Positions 46,376 to 60,344 of a stretch of 64,000 bases of DNA are shown piece by piece. The notes under the pieces are model-generated. The model did not search any database and was not told the origin of the DNA. It saw only the letters and a program-made list of their open reading frames with translations. The stretch is taken from positions 4,836,001-4,900,000 of the forward strand of contig OW051496.1 in NCBI GenBank assembly GCA_932521035.1. The letters are read 5' to 3'. This DNA comes from Oscheius dolichura. Its lineage: Eukaryota; Nematoda; Chromadorea; Rhabditida; Rhabditidae. A program made the translations under genes and the position numbers. Position 1 is the first letter of the stretch, and each line of letters begins with the position of its first letter.

Positions 46376-48261
46376 ATGCGGCCGTTGCTGTTCCTCTTCT
46401 TGGCGGCAGCAACAACACTCGGTGCCCTCCCCTCCCGCCTAGCCTACATCTCCATCCTCTCCTCCGATGATTTCCTCCTGCCAACCAAAGTCATGGGTTA
46501 GTCTCGCAATCCCGTCCCCCCTAAACAACGGCCATTCCAGCACACCGGTTGCGGAATCTGAATGACTCGATCCCATTTGTGATACTAGCCACTGAGGACG
46601 TGAGCAACGCGACGATAGAGTCTCTCTTGGCAAGGGACATTACTGTGTTGCAGATCAGCAAGATCGACACCCCGTTCGCCGACACCCATATAGGGGCCAA
46701 GTACCAGGTAAGCGGTCGCTCGCCGGAGTAACTCCTCCGTGGTCGTAAATTCAAGCGTGATAAAACTGAACTTTGCCTTATCGGCCGCTCGGCAACACGA
46801 TACGATGAGCGGTAGCCAAAAAACGGATTCCAGTACACGAAGATCCGGCTATGGTCACTGACGGAGTTCGACGTGCTCTTCTACCTCGACCTCGACACCC
46901 TGCCCATCCACGACCCGTCGCCGGCCTTCCGTTGCGGCTCCTTCTGTGCCTCCTTCCGCCACTCGGACAAGTTCAACGCCGGCGTATTCGTCCTCAAGCC
47001 CAATCTGACCGTGAGTTTCCTTCTCGTCGAGACAAATTGGATCAATATGCTCCCTGACAGCTCACCGGGGTTATCTGTCTGTGTCCGGGTACGGCCCCCC
47101 TGCACGGATATCTAAAGTACGCGTAATTCTGCACTTATCGGCGGGTGATTCACTGCTTATCGGAGTACTCCGTGTCCCTAAAACAGCGGCATACCACTAT
47201 TTGTTTCACTGATTCAACAACACAATCAAAAACAAACAGTTTAGGTCTACCGTACTCTCCTGGAGCAGAGTTCCAAGTTGGGCAGCTACGACGGCGGCGA
47301 TCAGGGCTTCTTCAACGTCTACTTCAGCGACCTCAAGTATGCCCCTATGTTCAACGACCTGGGCGAGCAGAAGTACGAGTCCGACATCATGAGGTACTAT
47401 TGCTTGGCATTCCGGACAACTCCTCACCTTTTTAGGTTGTCAGCCGCCTACAATTTCGACATTGGAATGTACTACATGAACGGAGGACGACGACTCATTC
47501 ACCCGAAGATTATTCATTTCACCCTAGGACCCACGAAACCGTGGAGCTGGTGGACGTATCCCGTCTTTGACCTGAACCAGGACTGGCTCGACGCCCGTCT
47601 GGAGATGGAGGCCTTCTACGGCGAGGCGGACCCGGACAAGATGCTCATCCTCCTCGGACTGCTCGTCGGAGCCGTGCTCATCGTCCTCCGAGAGGTATAT
47701 CCCCCTCCTTGCTGGTTATATAGTCCTCTCTTTTAGTTGCTATTCTTCTTCGTGAGAAACAGACTCCGAGTGGACATCCTCTCCCAATGGGAGATCGAGT
47801 ATCTGCCCTACGGAGCCGTGTTCGCCTCCTTCCTCCTCTCCCTCCAGCTGACTCCGTCCGTCTGCCATCCCGTCGCCTCGTGGATGTTCTTCTCCGCCAC
47901 CGCGGTGAGTCTCCCAAAGATAAGAATAAGTCTATTAACCACAAACGTCATAAAATAATGCTCATAGAGCCTATTACCAAGCGGTTTTCAGGTGAGCCTG
48001 CCGCTGTGGTCAATCGAGGTGTGGCTCTGGCTGCGACTCGGCCTCCCTCGTCCGCTGCTGCAGCTCTTCTGCTCGGCGGCCCTCTCGTTGTCCCTGGTCG
48101 GCTCCTCCTGGACATTCCTGGCCATGATGCCCTACTTCGGCTCGCGAGCTCTGCTCACGCCGCCCGTAGCCGTGGCCAACATTCTGTTCCTCGTTCAGCT
48201 GACGAAGACTCTCATCCAGCCGTACAACCAGCTGCCCTTCTCCAAACACTGCCTCCACTGA
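46376..48261 (+). CDS. membrane-anchored GT8 family glycosyltransferase
   Basis: A signal peptide (MRPLLFLFLAAATTLGALPS) precedes a GT8 catalytic domain: LAYISILSSDDFLLPTKVM, PFVILATEDVSNATIESLLA, the metal-binding DxD in FDVLFYLDLDTLPIHDPSPA, FNAGVFVLKPNLTVYRTLLE, SYDGGDQGFFNVYF and IIHFTLGPTKPWSWWTYP. A C-terminal half with several hydrophobic segments follows (MLILLGLLVGAVLIVLREL and others up to SKHCLH). This layout, a GT8 domain in front of a multi-pass region, resembles the PGSIP/GUX-like branch rather than soluble glycogenin. The enzyme probably works in the secretory pathway on a sugar nucleotide; donor and acceptor are unknown. The intron starting at about 47010 is about 235 bp, longer than its neighbours. 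A splice-acceptor-like tctttccag lies two bases before the ATG. Confidence 0.8.
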
Positions 48262-48418
48262 AACGACCACCCCCGGTGCCTCAAACTGATCTCGAACGTT
48301 TCCCTTGGGTATCTGTAAATACGATGGCATAGAGATTCTATATGATATAAACAATATTATTTCTCTTCTTTTCTAAAAAAAAACAAAAACAACCAAAACA
48401 TAACAAAAAAGGTAATAA

Positions 48419-50236
48419 TTACGCGAACAGATCAACGTAATCCTCGTCCTCGTCGTCTTCCTCGTCTGCCGGCAGGACGGGCTGAGGCTCCGGTTCCTGT
48501 ACTTCTTCGTAGGTATTCTCAAACAGTCTATCGGCACACTCTCCTTGCTAAATATGAAAATAAAACTCGATCGGGGTCAGTCTACCTTATAGTGGCTGTA
48601 GGGGTTATCCTTGGGAATCATCTTGTTACAGAGCCAACAGCTAGAAAAAGAGATTACTGTACCTTACAGTCACTTACAATGGGTGTTTACATTTTGTACA
48701 CATCATCTTGTTGCAACCGGCGCCCTTCTGGAATCCATGGTCAGGGGATTGTAGAGTCGACCTACCTCGATGGCCGTGCCACAGCTGGGGCATCGCTTGC
48801 TGTTGTTCTCGATCCAATCCTCGTTCTGGGCAGAGTCCACCAGTTCCTAGAAGACGTGAAATAAGAGAAGATAGAGACTCCCACCTGCAGTTTACCATAT
48901 CCTCCGTACCATTTGGCCATGGCTATTCTGTCCTTCTCGGTCCCGTTGTTCCACCTCTCCACTATCTCGTTCAGATTGTAGCTGAACTCTTCCGACGATC
49001 CCGGCTCCTCGGGTTTCAGGGGAAGTCCTAAACTGATAATAAAGAGGAAGGTGAGGTGTCATCACTTCGAATAGCACAGCCAGCCACCCCGTGATAGATC
49101 TTCTTGCACAGGACACAGAAGGCGTAGCCGCAGTGACACATCCCCAGCCGGGGATTGCTAAAGAGATGACTTCTAACACTATCAAAAAGGTCTACTCTTG
49201 GCTGGTGATGACACTCTTCTGGCAAGACGGCCGGGGGCAGGTGACCACGTCCCCCATCTGCCAGAGGGCCGCCTCCAGGACGATCCTCTCGTACCGGTCG
49301 AACTCCTCCTCCCCGATCGCCTTCTTGATCAACATCTGGGAGAGGATGGATTCACATCCGTCGCCGAGACAGGTGATGGCCCCTATCTGGAATGGAATTT
49401 CTCATCGGAAGCGGAAGAGAGCATACCATCTTGGCGCCTCTTGTCTTCTCCGTGATATAGGCGGAAATACATTCGAAACAGAAAACATGGTTGCAGGGGA
49501 CAATCCGGACGCATTCCCTTCCGATCTTGTTGTCGAAACAGACCTGGAACCAGTTTGAAAAGGAAAGCGGGGGCAGTACCTCGCAGTCGAAGCATCCTTC
49601 CGAAAATTTATGGTCTGTCGACTGCTCACTTGCCTCGAGGACAAGATGAAGGGCTTGGAAGGGGGCAATCCTCTAGAGTTTTGGATAGAATATACAATAA
49701 AACTGGTATACTTTCTCTTTCACGTAGGGGAGATCGTTCAAGTGGATCACCGCGAATTTCTGGTCTCGAACAAAGTCGACAATCGCTTGGGAACAGAAGA
49801 AGAGCGTCGGCATTCCTTGCATATTTTCGCATTCTGCTCTGAGGTTCTGGGAGATTGCTTCCAGCTGAACTATCGTTCGATTCAAGTCAACTATAAATTA
49901 TACCAGTTCCGTGGACATCCAGATACATTCGAGGGCCAGTTCCGGGGTCGAAGTGGAGGGATATGTGGGGGAGAGGGAGAAGTGAAGGACGGCTGCCGGG
50001 AGGACGCTGATGGTGACCGACTTGGATACTGGAAAGAGAGAATAACTTTGAATTCGGGAAAGGATACTTCCATTCTCGGTGGCGGAGACTTCAAGAGGAG
50101 AAGGCAGCTCGTCGAATTCGACCTGGATGAACCCCTTGAGCTCGCCCTCCACATCCTGGAACTTGATTCGCTCGCCGTCGAAGACCGAGACGAGGGCCTC
50201 CAGCTCCTGGAGTTGTTCGTCACGAAAGGTACCCAT
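48419..50236 (-). CDS. RNF14: RBR E3 ubiquitin ligase, RNF14 type
   Basis: The protein starts MGTFRDEQLQELEALVSVFD, an RWD domain (about residues 1-140). RING1 follows with CEVCFDNKIGRECVRIVPCN and HVFCFECISAYITEKTRG. The IBR has GDVVTCPRPSCQKSV and MCHCGYAFCVLCKKIYHGVA. RING2 has WIENNSKRCPSCGTAIE, then AGCNKMMCTKCKHPFCWLCN, which carries the catalytic cysteine of RBR ligases. The C-terminus is acidic (ADEEDDEDEDYVDLFA). Domain order RWD-RING1-IBR-RING2 is diagnostic of RNF14, which ubiquitinates stalled translation factors and acts in clearing RNA-protein crosslinks. The ATG directly follows cttccag, a likely spliced-leader acceptor. An upstream ATG near 50427 also opens a short frame but would not fit family starts. 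Confidence 0.9.
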
Positions 50237-50993
50237 CTGGAAGACTCGGTGATAATTTAGAAAAGAAAAACCTTGGACAGCAGCAGGCACACCGACGTAT
50301 TGACGCATTTGTGCAGGGAGGGGCACATACTGGTCGGTGTTATGTCTGATTTCGTAACAGACCAAAGTCAACCGGGTGTGTCAGCTCCTGGAATTGGTAG
50401 ACGGGGGAGATAACTCATGTTCACGGGAAGCCATCTGCCCCAAGCCGGGGCCACCCATTTGTCACCTCCCCTCCGGGCGCCTCAAGAATTTATAAGCCGG
50501 CTAATACTGGTCCGGCCGCTGGCTGCAGCAGCAGCCGGAAAGGCGTACAATTGTGAACAGCAGGTGGCCGACGCGCAAAAGAATGGAGGCCATGCCCTTT
50601 CACCTTTCTCCGAAAAATACAACGTTCTCCTACACGTGTCTCCTATGGAATTTGTCTCGTCTTCCCTTAATTTTTGAGAATATTTTCACTCTTACGCACT
50701 TTCACGTCTTTTTTAAAATGTTTCTTTTTTTCAAATGAGTCAGACCTTAAAAAGTGCTTCTTTTTAAAGCCTATGTTTATGTTGGAATGACACCTCTCGG
50801 GGTGGACAGTGGGGGGCGCAGTGTGTTGACTGTGTCACTCTAAGGCTAAATATCGACCGACCGATTAGTCCCCGCACGAGAGCACTCACATCCCTCGATT
50901 CTTGATCATTTCCTCCTTTTCTTCCCTCTTTTTATTATTTATTTATATTTCCAGAAAAAGAAGGAATTCGATGGAATATTCGTAGTGTCCCCG
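50237..50993. other. divergent intergenic between RNF14 and the tyrosine-rich gene
   Basis: No supported coding sequence. Acceptor-like sites atttccag (50954) and cgtag (50985) precede the start at 50994. Confidence 0.4.
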
Positions 50994-53693
50994 ATGTTTT
51001 CTCTCTGTGCGTGCTGCCGGCGGAACAACCAAAAAACGTATCGGGGTCACGGAGGGAAACACGCTTGTTCCAGGGAGGACGGCGACGTCTACGGCATCGT
51101 CAACCCGACGGTCCCCGTGGCCAGCGAGGTCGTCGACGGCGGCTCTGTCCAGTTCAGAAACGGATTCGCCAAAAAGGCCAACGAAAGACACTCCCTCCCG
51201 GCAAACAATGTTAGCTTTATTCTTCTTCTCTTTACAATTTCTTTATTCCAGGGAAGTACTGGGGCTGGCCACTCGAGGATATCGGCTCCGGGACGAGCTC
51301 TTCCCCAATTACCGGCCGATCTCTACTCCGGTAAGAGGTTCCTTCCTTTTTATTGAAGACTACTTTCAGCCATCGATAAGGGTCGGAAGACCTCTTCGCT
51401 TCGGTTCGTAGACGACTCGGCCAATCCCACCTACGAGTCCATCGACCCCGACGCCGACTCCTTCATCGACCCCCTCTATTCCAAGGTACCGATTACCCTG
51501 TCCTCATTGTGATCTACTTCTCTTCTACAGGTCGGTGACCCGGTATCCACTCGGAGAGACCGCAAGTATGATTACCCGGTGTTTCCCGGCCGTCGAAATG
51601 AGCCCGGCCCTTCCAGGCAGCCGGACGAGGTGGGTCGCCTCCTCCATTCAGCCCAGTCCTCCCTTTCAGACCTACCAAAGTGCCTCCCAGATCTACGGAG
51701 GGAGCGAGGACCCCTACAGGTTTGTTTCATTATTCTTTATTTCCTTTTCATTTTCCTCGTAACGCCGTTTCAGACATAGAATCCCAGTGGTTCGATTCAA
51801 ACGGTCGAATATCTATCACATCCCCCTTACCCCTCCCCGGGTCTCCGTGGCCCAATACTACCGGTACCCACAGATATTTTGAGTGAAACGCACCTCGATA
51901 GAGCCTTGTTCGCACTTCAAACCTTTATTTCGAGTGTTCTTCTAGTTGAAATATTTTAATCAAAAACCAACGAGGACTTTCAGCTCAATACCCTCGAGTT
52001 CGCGGGTAGCCGGAGCCGAATATGGCGACGAGGACAGCAGCAGCGCCTACGACCCGGGATATGCCAAGGTGGGGAGAGCAAAATGTAAGGGGATCAACGT
52101 GTCTAGGTTCAAAATATGAATCAGCAGAGGTTGGAGCGGATAGAGAAGAAGGAGAGGGAGGTCGACCAGCTCTATACCAAGGTACTCCTCCTGCCTCCTC
52201 CTCTTTGACAAGTACCCTCAGATAAGCAGGGTACCACGCGATCCGGATGAGGAGCCGGGTCCCCGGCCGGTGGTGGACCTATCCCAGGAACAACAGGAGC
52301 TGCCCGTTCTGTCAATGTTCAACCCGGGGGCCCCGGCGGAGGTGGTCGCGGCCGACTCCAGGGAACCGTCCTACCGCTACATTACGGTCAGGGAGAATGC
52401 CGAGGTTAGAGGAAGGAGACGTTATTATTCAATGAGAATGCTCAGAGAGTAAGAGAGCGCCTTCGCCAGCAGGGACAGCTGGATCTGCCGACGAGGGAGC
52501 AGCACTACTACTCGAGCATAGGGAACGAGTACGACACCATCCAGGGCGGCAGCAGCACCTACGGGCCACCAGGTGAGAGCTTTAATTTACTTTTAACAGA
52601 TATCTTTGTTTCAGCCCAGCCATCCCTGACAGTCCACACAGAGTCGAACCTGGCCCCGTATGCTCCTCCTCCTCCGACCTCACCAATCCCCCATCGGCTC
52701 GACTACACCGATTCCCACTTGGTCAACGAAAGGTCCACTCTGCCGGCATATGCCACGGTTAATAAGAAGAGGAACTCGACCGGCGGATCAGTCGGGTCCA
52801 GCCACGGACCCGGCTGGAACCCGTTGTCCCTGTCGACGGCCACCTCCTTCGCCGGCCTCACGAGGTAGTCGACGCTGTTCCGAATAATAACCACTCCCAG
52901 GTCATTCAACGGGACACCCTTCGGACAAACCTCCCCGGTGGGGGCCAGCTCGATCAGCATCCAGGGGATCAAAGAGTTCATGCAGAAGCCTCTCCTGCCC
53001 TACCCGTCGAAGGAGACGCTGCTCGGGAGGAAGGTGGTCGAGGAGAGGGAGCAGATCATCGAGAAGAGGATGAGCCAGTCCATGGGGTAGGGCATCTCCC
53101 TCAACAGAATAACCTAGTCCAGGCCGTCGATCGATCTGGGCTCCTCTCCCCAGGACCGGGTATATCGGGTGGAAATCAATCGGGTGGCCGATGGCCCCAG
53201 CGCCGACACCATAATTTCTGGTTGGTCCTTCGCTGTTCTTCCTTTACCCGAAGATGTAGGTCGTCGTTATCGAGGAAGCACTACCCACCTCAACGAGGGA
53301 GTCGATCCTCCTGGCTCCGGCAGATCGAACCTGCCTCTTCCCACAAATAGGGCAGAGACGAGCCGCCTGTCCGAACTGGCACATCAAAGGAAACAACGAA
53401 GTTTGGAGTCGGATGCTGTCGATTACTCCCGGTACAATTGTGGGTTTAGACAATGTACGGAAGAAATTTAGAACGGCTGAAAAGGAGAAGAGAAGAAATC
53501 GGAAGGACTCTTCAAGCTCTAGAAGTTCACTCCTGAACAGTACAATTTATACAGGGAAGGACTACGTCAGCACAATGGACATGGGCCACGATAGGCCTTG
53601 GCCAATGTCGAGTAAGTCATCCACCATCCGGCGTACAATATATTCCCTTTCACAGGAGATTCATCACCAAGCTCGCGTAATGAAAAGCCGTAA
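50994..53693 (+). CDS. tyrosine-motif-rich cytoplasmic scaffold-like protein, unrecognised family
   Basis: Sixteen exons (50994-51209, 51252-51330, 51370-51485, 51531-51629, 51670-51719, 51774-51863, 51984-52068, 52107-52181, 52222-52404, 52446-52572, 52615-52864, 52901-53086, 53123-53220, 53260-53431, 53472-53611, 53656-53693) close to one frame of 667 residues. The N-terminus (MFSLCACCRRNNQKTYRGHG) has a cysteine cluster before basic residues, suited to palmitoylation. The rest is low-complexity and full of tyrosine motifs: NPTYESI, DPLYSKV, SNIYHIPL, YDPGYAKV, QLYTKI, YRYITV, NEYDTI, LPAYATV, VYRVEI. NPTYESI and YSKV are spaced like an ITAM. No enzymatic or folded domain is evident apart from a short charged helix (RLERIEKKEREVDQLYTK). 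It resembles a LAT/PAG-like phosphotyrosine scaffold or a receptor tail. No extracellular or transmembrane exon was found upstream. Confidence 0.6.
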
Positions 53694-54151
53694 AGATATG
53701 GTGCAAACTGAATACTGCGGGTATACCAGATACTTCTGGCTTTTTTCGTCTGTCTTATCATCAACATATCCCCTTCTGCTTGACTAACGATCTCATATAG
53801 TAACCCTAATAAATATTTTAAAAATATCTGATCATACAAAATGAAGAGAAAGAAACTTTTGATAGAGGGAAGGGCCAAGAAGATCTCGTGTTAGAGGAAA
53901 AAAGGTGTCAAATAAACAGGCCGTATTTGAAAGGGAAAAGCTGGGAAAGAGGGCCTTTCTTGTTGTCGACATATCCTATGTACGGCCAACAATCTGATAT
54001 GGCAACCCTAATAAACATTTTAGTTCGACCTAAAGAGTACTAAAAATTTATTAAAAGTAAAAAAAATCTCTAAATGTAAACATGAGACCGTCAACGAGAT
54101 TCAGCATATACAATGCAAAAAGAATATCCGTAAAATTATACAAAATAGAAA
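53694..54151. other. intergenic between convergent genes, with a duplicated 3'-end segment
   Basis: Two copies of an AATAAA-bearing segment (ccctaataaa at about 53803 and 54006, each followed by attttaa or attttag) lie about 200 bp apart. No coding sequence is supported. Confidence 0.5.
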
Positions 54152-55507
54152 TTAATGAAGAATGACGTTCTCCCCTGTTGTAAAATAGGGATCTTCCAAT
54201 GCTTCGGCAGCCGTACAGCGGGAATGTGGGTTAAACTCGAGACATCGCAGTATGAGAGCTATAGCTTCTGGTGACATCTTTGGATTTATTCTATAAAAAC
54301 TTAATAGTTATTAAAAGATAAATCAAAACCTATCAAATGACTGCGGTTGAAAAGCAGCATAGAAACTATGATCAATTATTGCGCCTTGTGGCCAATCAGA
54401 CTGTGGCGGCGTGCCCATTTTTCTAAAAGGTTATTATTGCATTAATAAACAGTCTAACTGAAAAATGAGTTTTAATTGTTGTGCTTCTGTAGATCCTGGG
54501 AACAGAGGATTCCGTGCATAGAGTTCGCTCAAAATACAACCAACTGACCATATATCAATTGAACTGTTGTAAGAGCATTGTAACAGAAGCTCTGGACTGC
54601 GATACCATAGCGTCACAACCTTAACAGATTGAGAACAAAGTATATTTAGTGAATACGGGAGTGTAAAAAAACCTACAACGGTTGTAAAACTGGAATGACC
54701 GCCATAATGGCGAGTAAGCCCAAAGTCTGCCAATTTTACTGTGAGATCTCTGTTTACAAGTATGTTTTGCGGCTTTATGTCACGATGAACAATGTTCATA
54801 CTGTGTAGGTAATCAACACCGCTGAATATCTAAAATGGTTTAGTAAATGGGTAACGTAATCTGAAACCGATGAGAACAAAAGGCAACCTACAGAAAGAGA
54901 AGAGAAAACAAAACAGTACCTGTTTTGCTAACATCTTAGTTTGGGTTTCAGGCATATCCCGTGGTAAGGCTCGAAGAAAGAAGTAGAGATCCCATTCACA
55001 CTTTTCCACAACCATGCTTACAATTAAACTTTGACGACGACTAGTATGTACGATGTTGTGGAAAACTTCATGAAGCCTACGAAAGCTGATCATGCACACA
55101 CAACCAAGGAAAAAGAAGAGGAATGTATTCACCACACCAGTTATTAAAATAAAACTGACTTCAAAACATTCGGATGATGCAGATCAGAAAAATTTTTCAT
55201 AGTTGCGATTTCTCGTAATACAGACTGCGGAACACCCTCCCTTCCGACCGGAACTTGAATTCGTTTCAGTGCAAACTAAAAAATAATGTTGTCTTATACG
55301 AAACCGACTTACTTCTTCGTGCGTAAGCCTGTTAGTTACGAGAAACACTTTGCCGTATGCTCCTTTTCCGAGAAGGCTCAGCTAAAATAAATGCACTGCC
55401 AGTAACTTTTATAGACTTACTTCTTCATACTCATTTTGTGGTCCACAGTATATTCTTGGCTGGTTTACATTCTCAATATTTCCGACATCATAAGGATCAT
55501 ACGACAT
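54152..55507 (-). CDS. cdk-4: cyclin-dependent kinase 4/6
   Basis: The protein starts MSYDPYDVGNIENVNQPRIY. The glycine loop is LLGKGAYGKVF, the lysine is in EEFALKRIQV, and the cyclin-binding helix is GVPQSVLREIATMK, in place of the P(I/L)ST(I/V)RE of CDK4/6. The catalytic loop is HRDIKPQNILVNRD, DFG is LADFGLTRHYGG, and the T-loop ends VVTLWYRSPELLLQ. C-lobe blocks are SSIDIWSVGCILSELYARNP and LFPGSTEAQQLKLIFQKMGT. The C-terminus is AEALEDPYFTTGENVILH. This set is closest to CDK4/6, the cyclin D partner that drives G1 by phosphorylating Rb-family proteins. All catalytic residues are present. Introns are short. Confidence 0.88.
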
Positions 55508-55704
55508 TTGTGTTTTCAGAAAGCAGATGGGTGGTGGGCAACAAAAAAGAGAGAAAATCTTGAGATTTGAATCAAGCCTCCATCGGGCGCACGCGAAAAC
55601 ACGTCGTGCATTTTAGCGCACACGTTTGGCTCGGCCTCCTTAACAATAGACTTTGGTGATTATCCAACTCACCGATTCCCATTTCCTATAACTAATCTTT
55701 TCAG

Positions 55705-56535
55705 ATGATGGACTCATTGCTATGTGCTTGCTTTCGGCCCATTTTAGACTGTGTACAGGGTCCTTCATTTACTGCGACAGCATCCTATAGTCATTTAACC
55801 ACCCCTCTGACCCCTTCAGTTCGGCTAGATGTCAGTCACACAGGCGAGTCGTAACTATCTAAGATAAACGAAGTGGCAACTTTCACATTTCTGCCAAGGA
55901 AATTCCATGAAAAATGTTTTCTCCCATAGTTGATGGCTAAACAATCTGTTATGAGGCAACTCATGTAGCGACAAAAGTTTAGGGAAAGATGTTGTTTTGC
56001 TGAAAGAAGGGGAAAGAATATGCGGTACCGGAGGATCTTTAGGAACTGTTCCTCTCGTACAAGACAAGGCATTCTTTCAAGTAACCATTCAACAGACAGG
56101 TTCATATTGCCCCAAGGCTGTCTGAATCGTTATTCAGGTAATTGGGCGGTGGGGTTAGGCACCCGAGATGCTCAACTGGACAAATGTGCAGCTGAAGCAC
56201 ACTTTTGGGGTATACTAGATAATGGCGATGTGGTATCTAATGGAACGGTAATAGGCAAACTGGATCAGAACGTGGAGGAAGGAGATACAATCGTGAGTTA
56301 TTATATGCCCCCTTCCTATTTTCTCCGATTGTAGGGTATTTCTTATGATCACATCGAGCTCAAGGTATACGTCAATGGAACGTTACGTCAGCCGACTATT
56401 TCGTCTGTAAAGGGAGCTGTTTATCCGCTTATCTACGTCGATGAATCGGCAATACTAGATGCCAAATTTCGAAATTTCTCAAGTGATATTCCAGCCGGCT
56501 ACAACGAGATCTTAGTGGAACAAACCCTATTGTAA
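55705..56535 (+). CDS. SPRYD7: SPRY domain-containing protein 7
   Basis: Four exons (55705-55843, 55983-56099, 56138-56292, 56335-56535) give 203 residues; human SPRYD7 is about 196. The N-terminus has the early cysteine cluster of the family (MMDSLLCACFRPILDC). The SPRY core follows: RLDVSHTGKDVVLLKEGERI, CGTGGSLGTVPLVQDKAFF, GNWAVGLGTRDAQLDKC, GISYDHIELKVYVNG and GAVYPLIYVDESAILDAKF, ending YNEILVEQTLL. The first intron (55844-55982) is GC-AG: with a GC donor the phases close and the protein aligns as SHTGKDVVLL; a GT donor six bases on breaks the frame. The molecular role of the family is poorly known. The ATG directly follows tcttttcag. Confidence 0.88.
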
Positions 56536-56573
56536 CTCTGCCTTGAGAAAATGTTATTTATTGAGAAGCAAAG

Positions 56574-57349
56574 CTATTTAAAAATGCACTGAGGCTCCTG
56601 TCCGATTCGGTTTCTTCTTCCTGTAGAAGGCGTTGGAGAGCCGACCCTCTTCGTTTTTTTGTATTCTTTTTTGAATTTTGCAGACTGAAAATAAGATAAA
56701 ATACAAATAAACAATAACACATACCTTGTAACCCTAGGTGTATTTATAGCACTTCTTGGTGTAGCCAGTATAGATACACTTGTATTCATAATAGTTGAAT
56801 TTGTAGACAGATCGGCATAATTGAGTGTTGATATATCTAAAGAAATATTCCCATGACAAAAACCCATCTCACCTCCATTTCCTTTCTGTGTAATAATATT
56901 CGGAGCGACACCACATGTAAACTTTTTACCACATCCTTTACAAGAAAGCTTTATGATTCGTCGGCTATGCGTTCTACTATTCAGATACTTGGTAACACTC
57001 ACTTATTCGACGTAAGTATATTCAGAGTAAAGCTTTTTGCCAATTTAAAATCCAGTCCGCATGAAGGGCAGGTATCGTTTATCTGCAAGAATAAATAGAA
57101 ACATCAACGATAACGGCCACCTCCGAAGCTAACCTTTTCCTTTTTGAAAATATTGGTAAAACAATACCCATGGGAAGACCATTTCTTATAAGCGTTTCTG
57201 CTACCTTATCCAAATGTTTTACACTTTTTATGGAGCCAAGCGGAACAATGTCCATATCAACGCTGTTCACCAAGTTATCAACTGATTCCCACATTACTAG
57301 AGCTGGCAAATTATGTCAAACGTCAACCAAGATACCCATCGCCATACAT
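56574..57349 (-). CDS. uncharacterised zinc-ribbon protein
   Basis: The exon series starts MYGDGYL and continues MWESVDNLVNSVDMDIVPLG and LIRNGLPMGIVLPIFS. A zinc ribbon follows, made from two exons: INDTCPSCGLDFKLAKSF and, after a 31 bp intron, IIKLSCKGCGKKFTCGV. That is CPSC and CKGC separated by about 30 residues, with a third pair-like cysteine after. The tail is serine/threonine-rich (STLNYADLSTNSTIMNTSVS, SAINTPRVTR) and ends with a basic stretch KKEYKKTKRVGSPTPSTGRR. The phases I used close, but one donor (at about 57115) was chosen to keep the frame. Basic tail and ribbon suggest a nuclear, nucleic-acid-related role. I do not recognise the family. Confidence 0.5.
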
Positions 57350-57515
57350 AGTGTTATAAGAAAAGGATTAACAAGTTCCCATTTTATTCTTTTAACATAC
57401 GGGGACAATGGTTCAACCAGATATTACACTTTCAGGCAAAAGGCGTAACGCCAAAAGGAACAAAATAGGAAGATAAAATTTCCCAAAGGGGAACATATTA
57501 GATGGGGTTAAATGT

Positions 57516-60344
<2,829 letters not shown>

